Positions 8,263 through 18,315 of a stretch of 64,000 bases of DNA are shown here, piece after piece. The position numbers and the translations under genes are program-made. The notes below the pieces were generated by a model, which did no database searches, was not told where the DNA came from, and saw only the letters and a list, made by a program, of their open reading frames with translations. Each line of letters starts with the position of its first letter. The stretch's first letter is position 1. Origin of the DNA: Arthrobacter frigidicola (GTDB lineage Bacteria > Actinomycetota > Actinomycetes > Actinomycetales > Micrococcaceae); assembly GCA_003602285.1 (NCBI GenBank), contig QZVU01000009.1, positions 1 through 64,000 on the forward strand, given 5' to 3'.

Positions 8263-8562
8263 TCAGCCTTCGCACTCGCTGCAGAACAGCAGACCGTTCT
8301 TCTCGCGCGCGATCTGGGAGCGGTGGCGGACCAGGAAGCATGAGGAACAGGTGAACTCGTCGGCCTGCGCGGGCAGGATCTGAACGGTCAGTTCCTCATG
8401 TGAGAGGTCGGCCCCAGGAAGTTCGAAGGAATCGGCTGCCTCGGTCTCATCCTCGTCGACCACCGGCGACTGCACGGCGGCGGCCGTGGTGCGCAGTTCC
8501 TCGATCGGCTCGGCGGCTGTTACTTCATCGGTGGTGCTCGACGCGTCGTAGTCGGTCGCCAT
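8263..8562 (-). CDS. DUF4193 domain-containing protein (zinc-ribbon-like)
   Basis: A 99-residue acidic protein. The N-terminal two thirds are rich in Glu, Asp, Thr and Ala. The C-terminal third has two cysteine pairs, CSSC and CSEC, about 25 residues apart around HRSQIAREKNGLLF, which should bind one zinc ion. It matches the Rv2699c-type DUF4193 family, ubiquitous in Actinobacteria and without an assigned function. The ATG at 8562 (MATDYDASSTTDE) is the expected start; the longer open frame to 8829 runs into the sepH promoter region and is rejected. DNA, RNA or protein binding by the ribbon is inference. Confidence 0.9.
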   Translation of the reverse strand: MATDYDASSTTDEVTAAEPIEELRTTAAAVQSPVVDEDETEAADSFELPGADLSHEELTVQILPAQADEFTCSSCFLVRHRSQIAREKNGLLFCSECEG

Positions 8563-8877
8563 GGTGGTTCCTTCACGCTCCGGTCTTCGGGGGCAGCAGC
8601 CGGGCCGGTCGGGAAAGCCCGGCCCGGCCCCGGTGTGTGGGACTTTTACCAGTGCATTCTGCCTCATTGGGGCAGTCCCAGGGCCGCTGCCCGTTGCCCG
8701 CCGTGTCGGCGCGGTGCGCGCCGTGTCGGCCGGAGTGCCCGCGGGGTCGGGCGGCTGCCGTCCGCTGTCGAGCCGCCGCAGCCCAAGAAACCGCGCCACA
8801 CCACGGGGTGTAGTAGGAATGACGGGCATTCAGTGGCAGAGTTTCGACTAGTAATTACTGTCGGCTGGAGGATTTTA
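8563..8877. promoter_or_regulatory. Divergent spacer between the DUF4193 gene and sepH
   Basis: This 315-bp stretch separates two genes read away from each other and must hold both promoters. No inverted repeat or known operator stands out. The only clear signal is the ribosome binding site CTGGAGGATTTTA just before the sepH ATG. The leftward side has GGAACC close to the DUF4193 start. Short open frames here have no homology-like features. Confidence 0.45.
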
Positions 8878-10134
8878 ATGCAGGAGCTGCGCCTGGTTGG
8901 TGTGGATGGCGATCATCTGCTGTTAAGCGGCGACGGAGGAGCCACGTTTCGTCTGCCGATCGACGAGGCCCTTCGAGCGGCAGCGTCCCGGCAGTCGACG
9001 CGGGTCGCTCCTGCCGCCCCGCCCTCGCCGACCGGCCGGACCGGCCCATCGACCCACCTGACGCCGCGGGACATCCAGGCCCGCATCCGCAGCGGCGCGA
9101 CGCCGCAGGGGATCGCCGAGGAGTCGGGGCTCGAACTCTCCCACATCCTGCGGTACGAGGGTCCGGTGCGCGCCGAGCGCGACTACATGGCCTACCTCGC
9201 CCAGCGCGTCGAGGTGGCGGCGCCCCTTCCGTCCCACGACGGCTACCGCTCCGCCTTCGGCGACAACCCGGCCCAGCTCGGTGAAATGGTCGCGTTCCGG
9301 CTCGAGGCCTACGGGGTCGACGCCGCAAACATCGAATGGGACTCCTGGCGGCGCACCGACGGCGCCTGGACGGTTGTGGCCCGCTTCGACCTCCCCGAAA
9401 GCTCGGCCGTGAACGTCGGCGAGGAACCGCCCGCGCAGTGGACGTTCAACCCCTCCCGCAAGACCGTCGTGAACGCCAACCGGTGGGCGCAGCTGCTGAG
9501 CGAACTCGAGCCGCTCGACGGGCCGCTCCCCAACCGCCGGCTCAGCGCAGTCGCCGACCGGGTCTTCGACTTCGAGGCCGAGAAAGCCGAAGAGCCACCC
9601 GTCGAGACCCATGACGACGCCGACGGCCTGCTCGATGTCCTGCGGTCGCGCCGCGGCCAGCGGCTCGGGGCCGACGAGGACAGCGATGACAATCTCGCCG
9701 AACTGCTGACCAAGGGAAGCATTCCCGCAGCGCACCCCCGCGACGGCTTCGAAGCCGAGGACGGCTCGCTGCCCCCGGGACTGAGCCTCGCTCCCGCGCC
9801 CCGGGAGGGCGGAGAGGACCCCGACCTCCACGCCGACGGTTCGCCCCGGCTCTACCACGGGGTCAGCACTGAGACCCGCGAGATCAGCATTTTCGCCGTG
9901 CCGGTCCGCGCCGCCGACGAAGACGGCGCACCCGAATCCCAGGGTAAGGACACCTCCGAGGCTTCCGGGACGCCCGCCGAGGCCGGCCCGGGCGACCGCC
10001 GGCAGCCGTCCGGCGACAAGGGCAGGGACGGCGGCGCAGCAGCCAAGGCCGAGGAGCCGGACCGGCGCATCAAGCCCAAGCGCTCAAGCGTGCCCAGTTG
10101 GGACCAGATCGTCTTCGGTACCAAGGGCGACTAG
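8878..10134 (+). CDS. sepH: Cell division protein SepH (DUF3071)
   Basis: A 418-residue cytoplasmic protein. The N-terminal domain begins MQELRLVGVDGDHLLLSGDG and contains a helix-turn-helix-like segment (TPRDIQARIRSGATPQGIAE, then ESGLELSHILRYEGPVRAER). This is the diagnostic DUF3071 region. In Streptomyces, SepH binds FtsZ and promotes protofilament assembly through this motif. From about residue 230 the protein is low-complexity, acidic and proline-rich, and it ends in a basic tail RRIKPKRSSVPSWDQIVFG, which is conserved in the family. The start is fixed by GGAGG 6 bp before ATG. It stands alone, convergent with the tdk unit. The assignment rests on both conserved ends. Confidence 0.93.
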   Translation: MQELRLVGVDGDHLLLSGDGGATFRLPIDEALRAAASRQSTRVAPAAPPSPTGRTGPSTHLTPRDIQARIRSGATPQGIAEESGLELSHILRYEGPVRAERDYMAYLAQRVEVAAPLPSHDGYRSAFGDNPAQLGEMVAFRLEAYGVDAANIEWDSWRRTDGAWTVVARFDLPESSAVNVGEEPPAQWTFNPSRKTVVNANRWAQLLSELEPLDGPLPNRRLSAVADRVFDFEAEKAEEPPVETHDDADGLLDVLRSRRGQRLGADEDSDDNLAELLTKGSIPAAHPRDGFEAEDGSLPPGLSLAPAPREGGEDPDLHADGSPRLYHGVSTETREISIFAVPVRAADEDGAPESQGKDTSEASGTPAEAGPGDRRQPSGDKGRDGGAAAKAEEPDRRIKPKRSSVPSWDQIVFGTKGD

Positions 10135-10199
10135 CTGTACGCGGCCCGTGCGCAGCGGCGGGCGTTAGGGATTTAAGGGCTCACGACCGCACCGATACC

Positions 10200-10922
10200 T
10201 CAGAGCGTTGCCGGCTCCGCCTCCGGGGCCGGCTCGAACGGCAGCGGCAGCTCGTTGCCCACCAGCGCGTTCGAGGCACGCGAGGTCTGCCGGCGCATGT
10301 GGTGCCTGCGGCACAGCGTCTCGTACTCCGTGACCGGCTCCGCCGCACCGGCCGACCGGGGAGTTTGCCTCACGGCATCGGGATCGGCCGCCGCCTCGAC
10401 ATCGCCGACGACCATCTGGTCCCCCTCGACGACCATGGTGCCGTCCACGATGCGCGCGTTATGGGTGGCGCGCTTCCCGCACCAGCACAGGGCCTCGACC
10501 TGGAGCACCTGGATGCGGTCCGCAAGCTCCACGAGCCGCTGGGAGCCGGGAAAGAGCCTCGTCTTGAAATCCGAGGTGATGCCGAAGGCAAAGACGTCGA
10601 TGTCCATGTCGTCGGCGATGCGTGCCAGCTGATCGATCTGGCCCGCGGTGTAGAACTGGGCTTCGTCGCAGATAAGGTAGTCCACCCGGCCGCCCTGCGT
10701 GAGCCGGCCGGTCACCTCGCTCCAGAAGTCGGTGTCGGGGTGCACCTCGACGGCCCGGGTCTGCAGCCCGAGACGGCTTGAAATCATCGACTCGCCGGCC
10801 CGGTCGTGGGAGCTGAACAGCACGCCCTTCCGGCCGCGGGCGCGGTGGTTGTGCTCTATCTGCAGGGCAAGCGTCGATTTTCCGGAGTCCATCGTGCCGC
10901 AGAAAAACAGAAGTTCAGCCAT
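10200..10922 (-). CDS. tdk: Thymidine kinase, type II
   Basis: A 240-residue enzyme that phosphorylates thymidine with ATP in the salvage route to dTTP. It shows the P-loop GTMDSGKSTLALQ at 9-21, the magnesium-site segment VDYLICDEAQFYT, the lasso and substrate region, and a structural zinc site made by CWCGKRATHNAR plus a later cysteine-histidine pair in LCRRHH. It is longer than the usual 190-200 residues because of a C-terminal tail. The ATG overlaps the stop of the upstream phosphodiesterase gene by 8 bp, so the two are cotranscribed. Together with dut it covers dTTP supply. Confidence 0.96.
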   Translation of the reverse strand: MAELLFFCGTMDSGKSTLALQIEHNHRARGRKGVLFSSHDRAGESMISSRLGLQTRAVEVHPDTDFWSEVTGRLTQGGRVDYLICDEAQFYTAGQIDQLARIADDMDIDVFAFGITSDFKTRLFPGSQRLVELADRIQVLQVEALCWCGKRATHNARIVDGTMVVEGDQMVVGDVEAAADPDAVRQTPRSAGAAEPVTEYETLCRRHHMRRQTSRASNALVGNELPLPFEPAPEAEPATL

Positions 10923-12147
10923 GGTTCGGCCTTTCGGGGGTGGGCTTCGTCGCCCGCCGTGCGGGGACCTTCCGGGCGGGTTCGGGCCGACGCAGCGTCA
11001 GCAGCGGCACCTCGCGCTCGGCACGCGTCATTGACCCGTGCTGGCCGATCACCTCAAGGGCGGAGGCGGCGGTGCGCCGGGTGTCGAAGAGGGCGATTGG
11101 CTCGCGGGCGGCCACCAGCAGGTCTCCGATCCGCGGCAGCACCGAGGGATCGACGGTGGGGCCGAACAGGCCTGCCTGCACCGCCTCCCCGCGGGTCAGG
11201 ATCCAGGCCTGGCGTCCGAAGGCCTCCTGCCAGGCCGACCGCAGCCGCTCCCGGCCGGCGGCGTCCAGATCGGGTTCGAAGTAAAGGTGGACCATCCGCG
11301 GCTCCCCGGCGGTGTGGGCAATCCCGTCCACGAGGGCGGGACGGGCCGAGTAGTCGAAGCGATGGCCCTCGGCGACGTCGACCATCCCGTGGTCGGCGGT
11401 CAGCAGCAGCAGGGTGTCCGCCGGCATCTGCCGGGCGAGGGACTTCATGGCGGAGTCGAGGTCCTCAAGCCGGTCCGTCCAGTCCGTTGAGGCGCAGCCG
11501 TGGCGGTGGCCGGCCTTGTCGAGGTCATTGAGGTAGAAGTACATGAGCATGGTGTCGGCGCCGGCGAGCCGCTCGGCGGCGCCACGCACCCGTGCCTGCA
11601 GCGTGCCCGCGCCGAGGAAGCTCCCGCCCCGAAGCGCCGCGCGCGTCATGGGGGAATCGGCGAAGCGGGACTGGCTGACCGTGACGACCGGAATCTCGCG
11701 GGACGCGCGTTCGAACACCGTTGGATGGGGCTGCCAGGTCACCGGGTCGACGCCGTCGTCCCAGTTGCCGAGCATGTTGACCACCTTGTCCTGCACGGGA
11801 TCGAGCACGTCGTAGCCCACCATTCCGTGCAGTCCCGGCGGCACGCCGGTCCCAAGGCTCGCCAGGGAGGCCGCGGTGGTCGAGGGGAACGCGGACCCGA
11901 GGGTGCGGACGCCCTCAAGGTGCGAGCGCAGGAACGGGGCGTGGCCTCCGCGCTTCTTCAGCAGGGACAGCCCGAGACCGTCGACCATCACCACGCAGAC
12001 CCGCCGGGCGGGCGGAAGTCCGAGGGCGTTGCCGAATCCGCCGAGCCCGAGGGCTGCGGCGGCGCTGGTCAGTACTTCCCCGACGGTGCCGGCGCCGTAG
12101 GCTGGCGGTGCAGGCAGGGGTTCGAGATGCGTCGAAAGGCTCGTCAC
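10915..12147 (-). CDS. Alkaline phosphatase superfamily hydrolase (nucleotide pyrophosphatase/phosphodiesterase type)
   Basis: A 410-residue enzyme of the phosphodiesterase/NPP branch of the alkaline phosphatase superfamily. It has the metal-binding VCVVMVDGLGLSLLKKRGG near 50, the nucleophile segment SAFPSTTAASLASLGTGVPP near 95, and the second metal set TADHGMVDVAEGHRFD near 265. No signal peptide is seen, so it is likely cytoplasmic. Substrates in this branch range from nucleotide diesters to phosphonates; the sequence does not decide. It precedes tdk with an 8-bp overlap, and the DUF5998 gene lies just upstream on the same strand. Confidence 0.87.
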   Translation of the reverse strand: MTSLSTHLEPLPAPPAYGAGTVGEVLTSAAAALGLGGFGNALGLPPARRVCVVMVDGLGLSLLKKRGGHAPFLRSHLEGVRTLGSAFPSTTAASLASLGTGVPPGLHGMVGYDVLDPVQDKVVNMLGNWDDGVDPVTWQPHPTVFERASREIPVVTVSQSRFADSPMTRAALRGGSFLGAGTLQARVRGAAERLAGADTMLMYFYLNDLDKAGHRHGCASTDWTDRLEDLDSAMKSLARQMPADTLLLLTADHGMVDVAEGHRFDYSARPALVDGIAHTAGEPRMVHLYFEPDLDAAGRERLRSAWQEAFGRQAWILTRGEAVQAGLFGPTVDPSVLPRIGDLLVAAREPIALFDTRRTAASALEVIGQHGSMTRAEREVPLLTLRRPEPARKVPARRATKPTPERPNHG

Positions 12148-12154
12148 GGACCCG

Positions 12155-12829
12155 CTACCGCCCGTGGGGGGCCCGGGTGAACCGTCCGGCGAAGCCGGGC
12201 TGGCGCCGTCCGCCGCCGTCGGAGGTCAGCACGGCGCCGCCTCCCACGGGGGCGGTGTTCACCTTGCGCAGCGCGCGGGCGAAGGACTTCGCGTTCTGCA
12301 CCGCCTGGACGCCGTCGGCCTCGGCGCTGACGCGCAGCACGATGTCCTCCTGGGCGATCGTGCCGGTGTAGCCGTGGTCGGCGTCGCACTGCGGGTCCCC
12401 GCAGGAGGCCGGGCCCATGTCCAGGCGCTGCCCACCGGACCAGGCAATCGCGAGGGTCATCTCGCGGGCCGGATCGGAGGGCTTGTAGTCCTGGGGCTGG
12501 GCGTAGAGGTAGCTGAGGACGACGGAGCGGATCTGGCTCACGGGAACGGACTCGGTGGAGATCTGGGCGGTGACCTGCTCACCGGCGTCGTCGAGCTGCT
12601 GGTCGTCGACGTGCGTGATGACCAGCATGTCCTCGGTGAGGACCAGCACGGTGATGTGGCGGTGCACCTCGGTGCGCTCGAAGTGGGTCTCGAGGTGCAC
12701 AACATGGGAGAGCGGCTCACGGCCGTCGAGCGCATCGTGGACGACGTCGGCGACCAGCCGTGGGTAGAAGCCCGCGCGCTCAAGTGAGGAATCGAGGTCA
12801 CGACGCTGCGGGGAGAGCGAAAGGGTCAT
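12155..12829 (-). CDS. DUF5998 family protein
   Basis: A 224-residue soluble protein conserved in Actinobacteria without an assigned role. It begins MTLSLSPQRRDLDSSLERAG and has the conserved features FYPRLVADVVHDALDGREP, HVVHLETHFERTEVHRHITV and IRSVVLSYLYAQPQDYKPSD. A pair of cysteines lies in the segment SCGDPQCDADHGYTGT. The C-terminus is a short arginine-rich tail. It is 7 bp upstream of the phosphodiesterase-type gene, in a leftward DUF5998-hydrolase-tdk unit. I recognise the family but cannot give a function. Confidence 0.85.
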   Translation of the reverse strand: MTLSLSPQRRDLDSSLERAGFYPRLVADVVHDALDGREPLSHVVHLETHFERTEVHRHITVLVLTEDMLVITHVDDQQLDDAGEQVTAQISTESVPVSQIRSVVLSYLYAQPQDYKPSDPAREMTLAIAWSGGQRLDMGPASCGDPQCDADHGYTGTIAQEDIVLRVSAEADGVQAVQNAKSFARALRKVNTAPVGGGAVLTSDGGGRRQPGFAGRFTRAPHGR

Positions 12830-12893
12830 GCTTCCAGTTTCCCCTACCCGCGTCCGCTCTGCCTAACCGCCGGAGGGCGGCGGGTGCATCCGG

Positions 12894-15632
12894 TTAGTCC
12901 CGCATCGCCCGGCGGGCGCTGTCGGTGCGGTGCCGCGGGTTGCCGACGTCGATGGTGGCGCTGAGGATCGCCAGGCCCGACGTGGCCACCAGTACGGGGT
13001 TGAATTCGAGCAGGGCGATCTCGGGGTGGTTGTCCTTGAGCAGGGCCACCCTCGCCACGAGGTCCTCGACGGCGGCGATGTCGGCCGGGGGCAGGCCCTG
13101 GTAGCCGAACAGCTTCTGTGACGCCCGCGGTGCCCGGACCAAGTCGGCCACATCGACGGTGGTCAGGGGCGGAACTCCGTGGGCCCAGTCGTCGAGCACG
13201 TTCACGGCGTCCCCGGCCAGCCCGAAGGACAGTACCGGGCCCAGGAGCGGGTCCTCGATCGCGCGCAGGGTGCACGCCTGCCCCGAGGGCGCCATCGACT
13301 GCACCTCCATGCCGAAGCTTCCGAAGGGTGCGAGCGCCTTCTCGATTGCGACGATATTGGCCCGCAGCGCGTCGGCATCCTCGATGCCCAGGCGCACCCC
13401 GCCGAGGTCGAGGCGGTGCCTCAGGTGCTCGTCGGTGGTCTTCAGCGCCACCGGCCAGCCGAGCCGGTCGGCGGCCTTCACGGCCTCATCGGCGGAGTCG
13501 AACGAGGCCGAGGCCAGCACATCGATTCCGTAGTGGCCGAGGAGCACCGCACCCTCCTCGGCGCTCAGGCGCGTCAGGCCGACCCCGCTGACCCGGCCGA
13601 GGATCCCCTCGAGCTGCTCGGCGGCCGCGTCGTCGTCCGTGCCGGGAAGCTCGGCGAACTCGCCGTGGTCCCGGGCGCGCCAGCGGGTGTAGGCGACGAC
13701 GGCGCCCAGGGCCGCCACCGCGGCCCCGGGGCTGGCGAAGGCCGGAAGTCCGCGCTGCAGCCCTGCTCCCGCCCGTGCCTCATCCGCCGCCGGAACCGCC
13801 GCGTCCGCCGGGTCCGCCGGAGAGGCCCCCACGAGGCCGTCGAGCTGTTGCTGCGTGTCGAGCTCACCGGCGAAGGAGGCCACCACGGGCTTGCCGGCGG
13901 CCTCCCCGCAGGCCGAAAGGACCGCGGCGAGAGTCTCGGCGGGCAGGCCGGATGCCGGAAGCGTGGTGACGATCGCCGCATGCACGTCCTCCCGCGCCAG
14001 CGCCCCGGCCACCGCAACCTCGAAGGCCAGGAGAGCGACCGACTGGCCCCCGTCGAGTTCAAGGTCCGCCACGACAACGGCCACCGTCATGCCCTGGGCG
14101 GCCACGGCGTCGGCGAGCACCTTGCCCACGGCCGCGGAATTCGAGAAGACGGCGATCCCCGGCCCGGCCGGCAGCGGCTGGGAGGCGACGATCGAGGCGA
14201 CGTCCATGAGCTGCTCGGTGGTCTCCACCCGGATCACCCCGGACTGGCGCAGCATCGCGTCGAGGGCGGCAGGCGGGGCCTGTGTGGTGCGCACCGCGTG
14301 CCCGGGCGGGAGCTGCAGGCCCGTCACGGGTGACTTCGCGACGATCACCGGCTTGGTCTGCGCGAGCCGCCGGGCGATGCGGGAGAACTTGCGCGGGTTG
14401 CCGATCGTCTCGAGGTAGAGCGCCACCGCCGACGTGGCGACGTCGTCCTCCCAGTACTGCATGGCGTCATTGCCGGAGACGTCGGCCCGGTTGCCTGCGG
14501 AGATGATGGAGGACACCCCGACTCCGCGCCGAGCCGCGGCCGAGTACAGCAGGACGCCGAGCCCGGCGGACTGGCTGAACAGGGCGAGGCCGCCGCGCCG
14601 GGGCAGAGCCGGCGCCATCGAGGCGTTGAGGCGCACCGAGGGATCGGTGTTGACGATCCCCAGCGAGGCCGGGCCGACCACGCGCATGCCCTGTGCCCGG
14701 GCCCGGGCCACCAGGGCGCGCTGCCGGGCCAGGCCCTCCGGGCCGTCCTCGGCGTACCCGGAAGTGACCACCAACAGTCCGCGGACGCCGGCGGCTGCAC
14801 ATTCATCCACCACTCGATCCACCTGGTCCTTCGGCACGGCGATGACGGCGAGGTCCACCGGGCCGGGGATCTCGCGCACCGAGGCGTAGGAGACTCCGCC
14901 GCCGAGTTCGAAGGCCTCGGGGTTCACGGCGTACACGGTGCCGGTGAACCCGCCCTCAGTGATGTGTTCGAGGAGGCCGTAGCCGATACTCCCCCACCGC
15001 CGGCTGGCGCCGATCACTGCGACCGAGGCGGGGCTCATCAGGCCCGCCACGCTGCGGGCCTCCGCCCGATGTTCCCGTGCCTCCATCACCGCGCGGGACT
15101 TCCGCGTCGCGTCGATGTCGAAGCGGAGCTCGACCACGCCGTCGTCGAAGTGGCGCTCGACCTCGTAACCGGCCTCGGCGAAAACGGTGATCATCTTGCG
15201 GTTCTCCGGGAGCACCTCGGCGGAGAAGCGCCGGATGCCGTTCTCCCGGGCGGCCGCGGCGAGGTGTTCGAGCAGGATCGAGCCGACCCCGCGGCCCTGG
15301 TAGGCGTCCGAAACGTTGAACGCGACCTCCGCCTCGGTGGGATCGTCCAGCCGGTCGTAGCGGCCGATCCCGATGATGTCCGCGCCTCGGGTGATGACGA
15401 ACGCCACCCGGTCGTGGTGGTCCACCTCGGTGAAGCGCTTGAGCTCCTTGGCGCTCAGCGTGGCCTTGTAGGTGAAGAACCTGAGGTAGATCGAGTTCTC
15501 CGACTGCCGGCCGTGGAAGGCCTGGACGGCGTCCGCATCCGAGGGCGCGATCGGCCGCAGATGGCCCGTCCCGCCGTCGCGCAGCACGACATCGGCTTCC
15601 CAATATTCGGGGTAATGTCCGTCGGCCACCAT
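12894..15632 (-). CDS. GNAT acetyltransferase fused to an acyl-CoA synthetase (NDP-forming)-like region
   Basis: A 912-residue protein related to the Pat/PatZ lysine acetyltransferases that tune acetyl-CoA synthetase. The GNAT domain is N-terminal (about 15-190) with the acetyl-CoA loop QGRGVGSILLEHL. It is followed by a CoA-binding Rossmann domain (SVAVIGASRRWGSIGYGLL near 205), succinyl-CoA-synthetase-like domains (LFSQSAGLGVLLYSAAARRG near 350) and a C-terminal ATP-grasp region. In enterobacterial PatZ the order is reversed, with GNAT at the C-terminus; the GNAT-first order is usual in Actinobacteria. The long region between about 610 and 660 is alanine-rich and variable. It is divergent from parC, with 97 bp between the starts. 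Confidence 0.9.
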   Translation of the reverse strand: MVADGHYPEYWEADVVLRDGGTGHLRPIAPSDADAVQAFHGRQSENSIYLRFFTYKATLSAKELKRFTEVDHHDRVAFVITRGADIIGIGRYDRLDDPTEAEVAFNVSDAYQGRGVGSILLEHLAAAARENGIRRFSAEVLPENRKMITVFAEAGYEVERHFDDGVVELRFDIDATRKSRAVMEAREHRAEARSVAGLMSPASVAVIGASRRWGSIGYGLLEHITEGGFTGTVYAVNPEAFELGGGVSYASVREIPGPVDLAVIAVPKDQVDRVVDECAAAGVRGLLVVTSGYAEDGPEGLARQRALVARARAQGMRVVGPASLGIVNTDPSVRLNASMAPALPRRGGLALFSQSAGLGVLLYSAAARRGVGVSSIISAGNRADVSGNDAMQYWEDDVATSAVALYLETIGNPRKFSRIARRLAQTKPVIVAKSPVTGLQLPPGHAVRTTQAPPAALDAMLRQSGVIRVETTEQLMDVASIVASQPLPAGPGIAVFSNSAAVGKVLADAVAAQGMTVAVVVADLELDGGQSVALLAFEVAVAGALAREDVHAAIVTTLPASGLPAETLAAVLSACGEAAGKPVVASFAGELDTQQQLDGLVGASPADPADAAVPAADEARAGAGLQRGLPAFASPGAAVAALGAVVAYTRWRARDHGEFAELPGTDDDAAAEQLEGILGRVSGVGLTRLSAEEGAVLLGHYGIDVLASASFDSADEAVKAADRLGWPVALKTTDEHLRHRLDLGGVRLGIEDADALRANIVAIEKALAPFGSFGMEVQSMAPSGQACTLRAIEDPLLGPVLSFGLAGDAVNVLDDWAHGVPPLTTVDVADLVRAPRASQKLFGYQGLPPADIAAVEDLVARVALLKDNHPEIALLEFNPVLVATSGLAILSATIDVGNPRHRTDSARRAMRD

Positions 15633-15729
15633 AGACTCAGCGTAGTGGGCAACGTCGGCGCGCGTCTGTAGCGCGTCCGGGCCCGCTCACGAAATGCCCG
15701 CAGATCCAAGTTGAGGAACCCCCACCGCT

Positions 15730-18240
15730 ATGGCCAGGCGCCAAAAAACAGCTCCGCCCGAAGACTTCACCGAGAACATCATCGACATCGATGTCGAGTC
15801 CGAAATGCAGGACTCGTTCCTCGAGTACGCCTATTCGGTGATCTACTCGCGCGCGCTCCCCGACGCCCGCGACGGCCTGAAGCCGGTACAGCGGCGCATC
15901 CTGTACATGATGACCGACATGGGCCTGCGCCCCGACCGCGGCCACGTGAAGTCCGCCCGCGTCGTCGGGGAGGTCATGGGCAAGCTGCACCCGCACGGCG
16001 ACGCCGCCATCTACGACGCGATGGTCCGCATGGCCCAGGACTTCTCCCTGCGCCTTCCCCTGATCGACGGCCACGGCAACTTCGGCTCCCTCGACGACGG
16101 TCCCGCCGCCCCCCGGTACACCGAGGCCAGGCTTGCCGCCCCGGCGCTGAGCCTCACCGACCATCTCGACGAGGACGTCGTCGACTTCGTGCCGAACTAC
16201 GACAACCAGCTGATGCAGCCGGAGGTCCTGCCGGCGGCGTTCCCGAACCTGCTCGTCAACGGCGCCAGCGGCATCGCCGTCGGCATGGCCACCAACATGG
16301 CCCCGCACAACCTCGGCGAGGTCATCGCCGCGGCCCGCCACCTGATCGCCCACCCCGATGCCGGGCTCGACGACGTGATGCGCTTCATCCCCGGGCCCGA
16401 CCTGCCGAGCGGGGGCAAGATCGTCGGCCTGGCCGGAGTCCGCGACGCGTACGCCACCGGGCGGGGCTCCTTCAAGACCCGGGCGAAGGTGGAGATCGAG
16501 CAGCTCTCGGCCCGCCGCACCGGCCTGGTCGTCACCGAACTTCCCTACACCGTGGGCCCCGAGAAGGTCATCGAGCGGATCAAGGACGCGGTGACGTCCA
16601 AGAAGCTCCAGGGCATCTCCGACATCGTCGACCTGACCGACCGCATGCACGGGCTGCGCCTGGTCATCGAGCTGAAGAACGGCTTCAATCCGAACGCCGT
16701 CCTCGCCCAGCTCTACCGGCACACCCCGATGGAGGATTCCTTCGGGATCAACAACGTGGCCCTGGTGGACGGCCAGCCCCGCACGCTGGGGCTGCTCGAA
16801 CTCCTCCAGGTGTACGTCGACCACCGGATCCTCGTGGTCCGCCGGCGCACCGCGTACCGGCTTGGCCGCAAGAAGGACCGCCTGCACCTGGTCGAAGGGC
16901 TTTTGATCGCCATCGTCGACATCGACGAGGTCATCCAGATCATCCGGTCCTCCGACGAGGCCGCCGCGGCGCGGGAGCGCCTGATGTCCATCTACGACCT
17001 CTCCGAGATCCAGGCGAACCACATCCTCGAGCTGCGGCTGCGGCAGCTCACCAAGTACTCGCGCATCGAACTGGAGAAGGAGCAGGACCAGCTGCGCCGC
17101 GAGATTGAGGAACTCGAGCGGATCCTTGGGTCAGAGGAGCTCCTGCGCACCCTCGTCTCGGACGAGCTCGGCACCATCTCCGAAAAGTTCGCCACCCCGC
17201 GGCGGACCGTGCTCCTGGAGTCCGAGGCTGCGGCCCCCCTGAAGGGCTCGGCGCTGCCCGAGGCCGCGGGCAAGGGCGCCAAGGCCGTGCTGCCGCTGGA
17301 GATCTCCGACGACCCGGTCTGGGCGGTGCTCTCGGCGTCGGGCCAGATCGCGCGGACCGCCGACCGGGAACCGCTTCCTGACGGGCAGCGGATCAAGCAC
17401 GACGCCTTCCGCTCGATCGTGCCCACGACGGCACGGGCAGAGATCGCTGCGGTGACCTCCAGCGGGCGCATGATCCGCCTGCAGGTCATGGACATGCCGG
17501 CCCTTCCGCCCAGCGCCGGCGTGCCGAACCTTGCCGGCGGGGTGCCCGCGAAGGAGTTCATCACCCTGGAGCGCGGCGAGACGCTCGTCGGCCTGGCGCC
17601 GCTGAACACCGTGCTGGCGCTTGGCACGGCCCAGGGTGTGGTGAAGCGGGTGACCCCCGAGTACCCGCTGAACCGGGACGACTGGGAGATCATCGCCCTG
17701 AAACCGAAGGACGCCGTAGTGGGCGTTGCCCCCGCCGGCGACGACGATCAGCTGGTCTTCATCACCCGGCAGGCCCAGCTGCTGCGCTTCGCCGGCTCGG
17801 CGGTGCGCCCGCAGGGCAGGACCGCCGGGGGCATGAGCGGCATCAAGCTCGCCGCGGGCGACTCGGTGCTGTCCTTCAGCGTGGTCGCTGCGGCGGACCC
17901 GACCGCCGTCGTCGTCACCGTCGCCATCTCAAGCGGCGCCCTCCCCGGCACCTCCCCCGGGTCGGTGAAGGTGACCGATTTCGCCGAGTATCCCGCCAAG
18001 GGCCGTTCGACCGGCGGCGTGCGGGCCCACCGCTTCCTCAGCGGCGAGGACGGCCTGGCGCTGGCGTGGGCCGGGCACGGTCCGGCGAAGGCTGCCTCCT
18101 CCACGGGTGTGGCCCGGGCCCTGCCGACCGAGCACGGCCGGCGTGACGGATCCGGGATCGCCCTGACCCAGCAGATCGACGTCATCGGTCCGGCGCTGTC
18201 CTGGCCGGCGGCGGAGGACGGCGTTTCGGCTCCGGAGTAG
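15730..18240 (+). CDS. parC: DNA topoisomerase IV subunit A (GyrA/ParC family)
   Basis: An 836-residue subunit that cleaves and reseals DNA. The N-terminal breakage-reunion domain has [17 protein letters not shown] at 46-61, [15 protein letters not shown] at 87-101 and the active-site Tyr130 in [11 protein letters not shown] coiled-coil segment lies near 450-475. The C-terminal beta-pinwheel has repeated GRMIRL/QGVVKRV blades but lacks the QRRGGRG box of true GyrA, which favours ParC. The residue matching E. coli GyrA Ser83 is alanine (Ala92), as in mycobacterial GyrA, while Asp96 is kept. Its partner parE lies about 10 kb away. The downstream spacer carries a strong hairpin and the 150-bp repeats. 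Confidence 0.93.
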   Translation: MARRQKTAPPEDFTENIIDIDVESEMQDSFLEYAYSVIYSRALPDARDGLKPVQRRILYMMTDMGLRPDRGHVKSARVVGEVMGKLHPHGDAAIYDAMVRMAQDFSLRLPLIDGHGNFGSLDDGPAAPRYTEARLAAPALSLTDHLDEDVVDFVPNYDNQLMQPEVLPAAFPNLLVNGASGIAVGMATNMAPHNLGEVIAAARHLIAHPDAGLDDVMRFIPGPDLPSGGKIVGLAGVRDAYATGRGSFKTRAKVEIEQLSARRTGLVVTELPYTVGPEKVIERIKDAVTSKKLQGISDIVDLTDRMHGLRLVIELKNGFNPNAVLAQLYRHTPMEDSFGINNVALVDGQPRTLGLLELLQVYVDHRILVVRRRTAYRLGRKKDRLHLVEGLLIAIVDIDEVIQIIRSSDEAAAARERLMSIYDLSEIQANHILELRLRQLTKYSRIELEKEQDQLRREIEELERILGSEELLRTLVSDELGTISEKFATPRRTVLLESEAAAPLKGSALPEAAGKGAKAVLPLEISDDPVWAVLSASGQIARTADREPLPDGQRIKHDAFRSIVPTTARAEIAAVTSSGRMIRLQVMDMPALPPSAGVPNLAGGVPAKEFITLERGETLVGLAPLNTVLALGTAQGVVKRVTPEYPLNRDDWEIIALKPKDAVVGVAPAGDDDQLVFITRQAQLLRFAGSAVRPQGRTAGGMSGIKLAAGDSVLSFSVVAAADPTAVVVTVAISSGALPGTSPGSVKVTDFAEYPAKGRSTGGVRAHRFLSGEDGLALAWAGHGPAKAASSTGVARALPTEHGRRDGSGIALTQQIDVIGPALSWPAAEDGVSAPE

Positions 18241-18315
18241 CACTTCCGGGGCGCCGGCTCCGGCAGGCTGTTCCTGCAGCGGTCAGCGGGCCCGTTAACG
18301 ACGAACGCACTCAAG

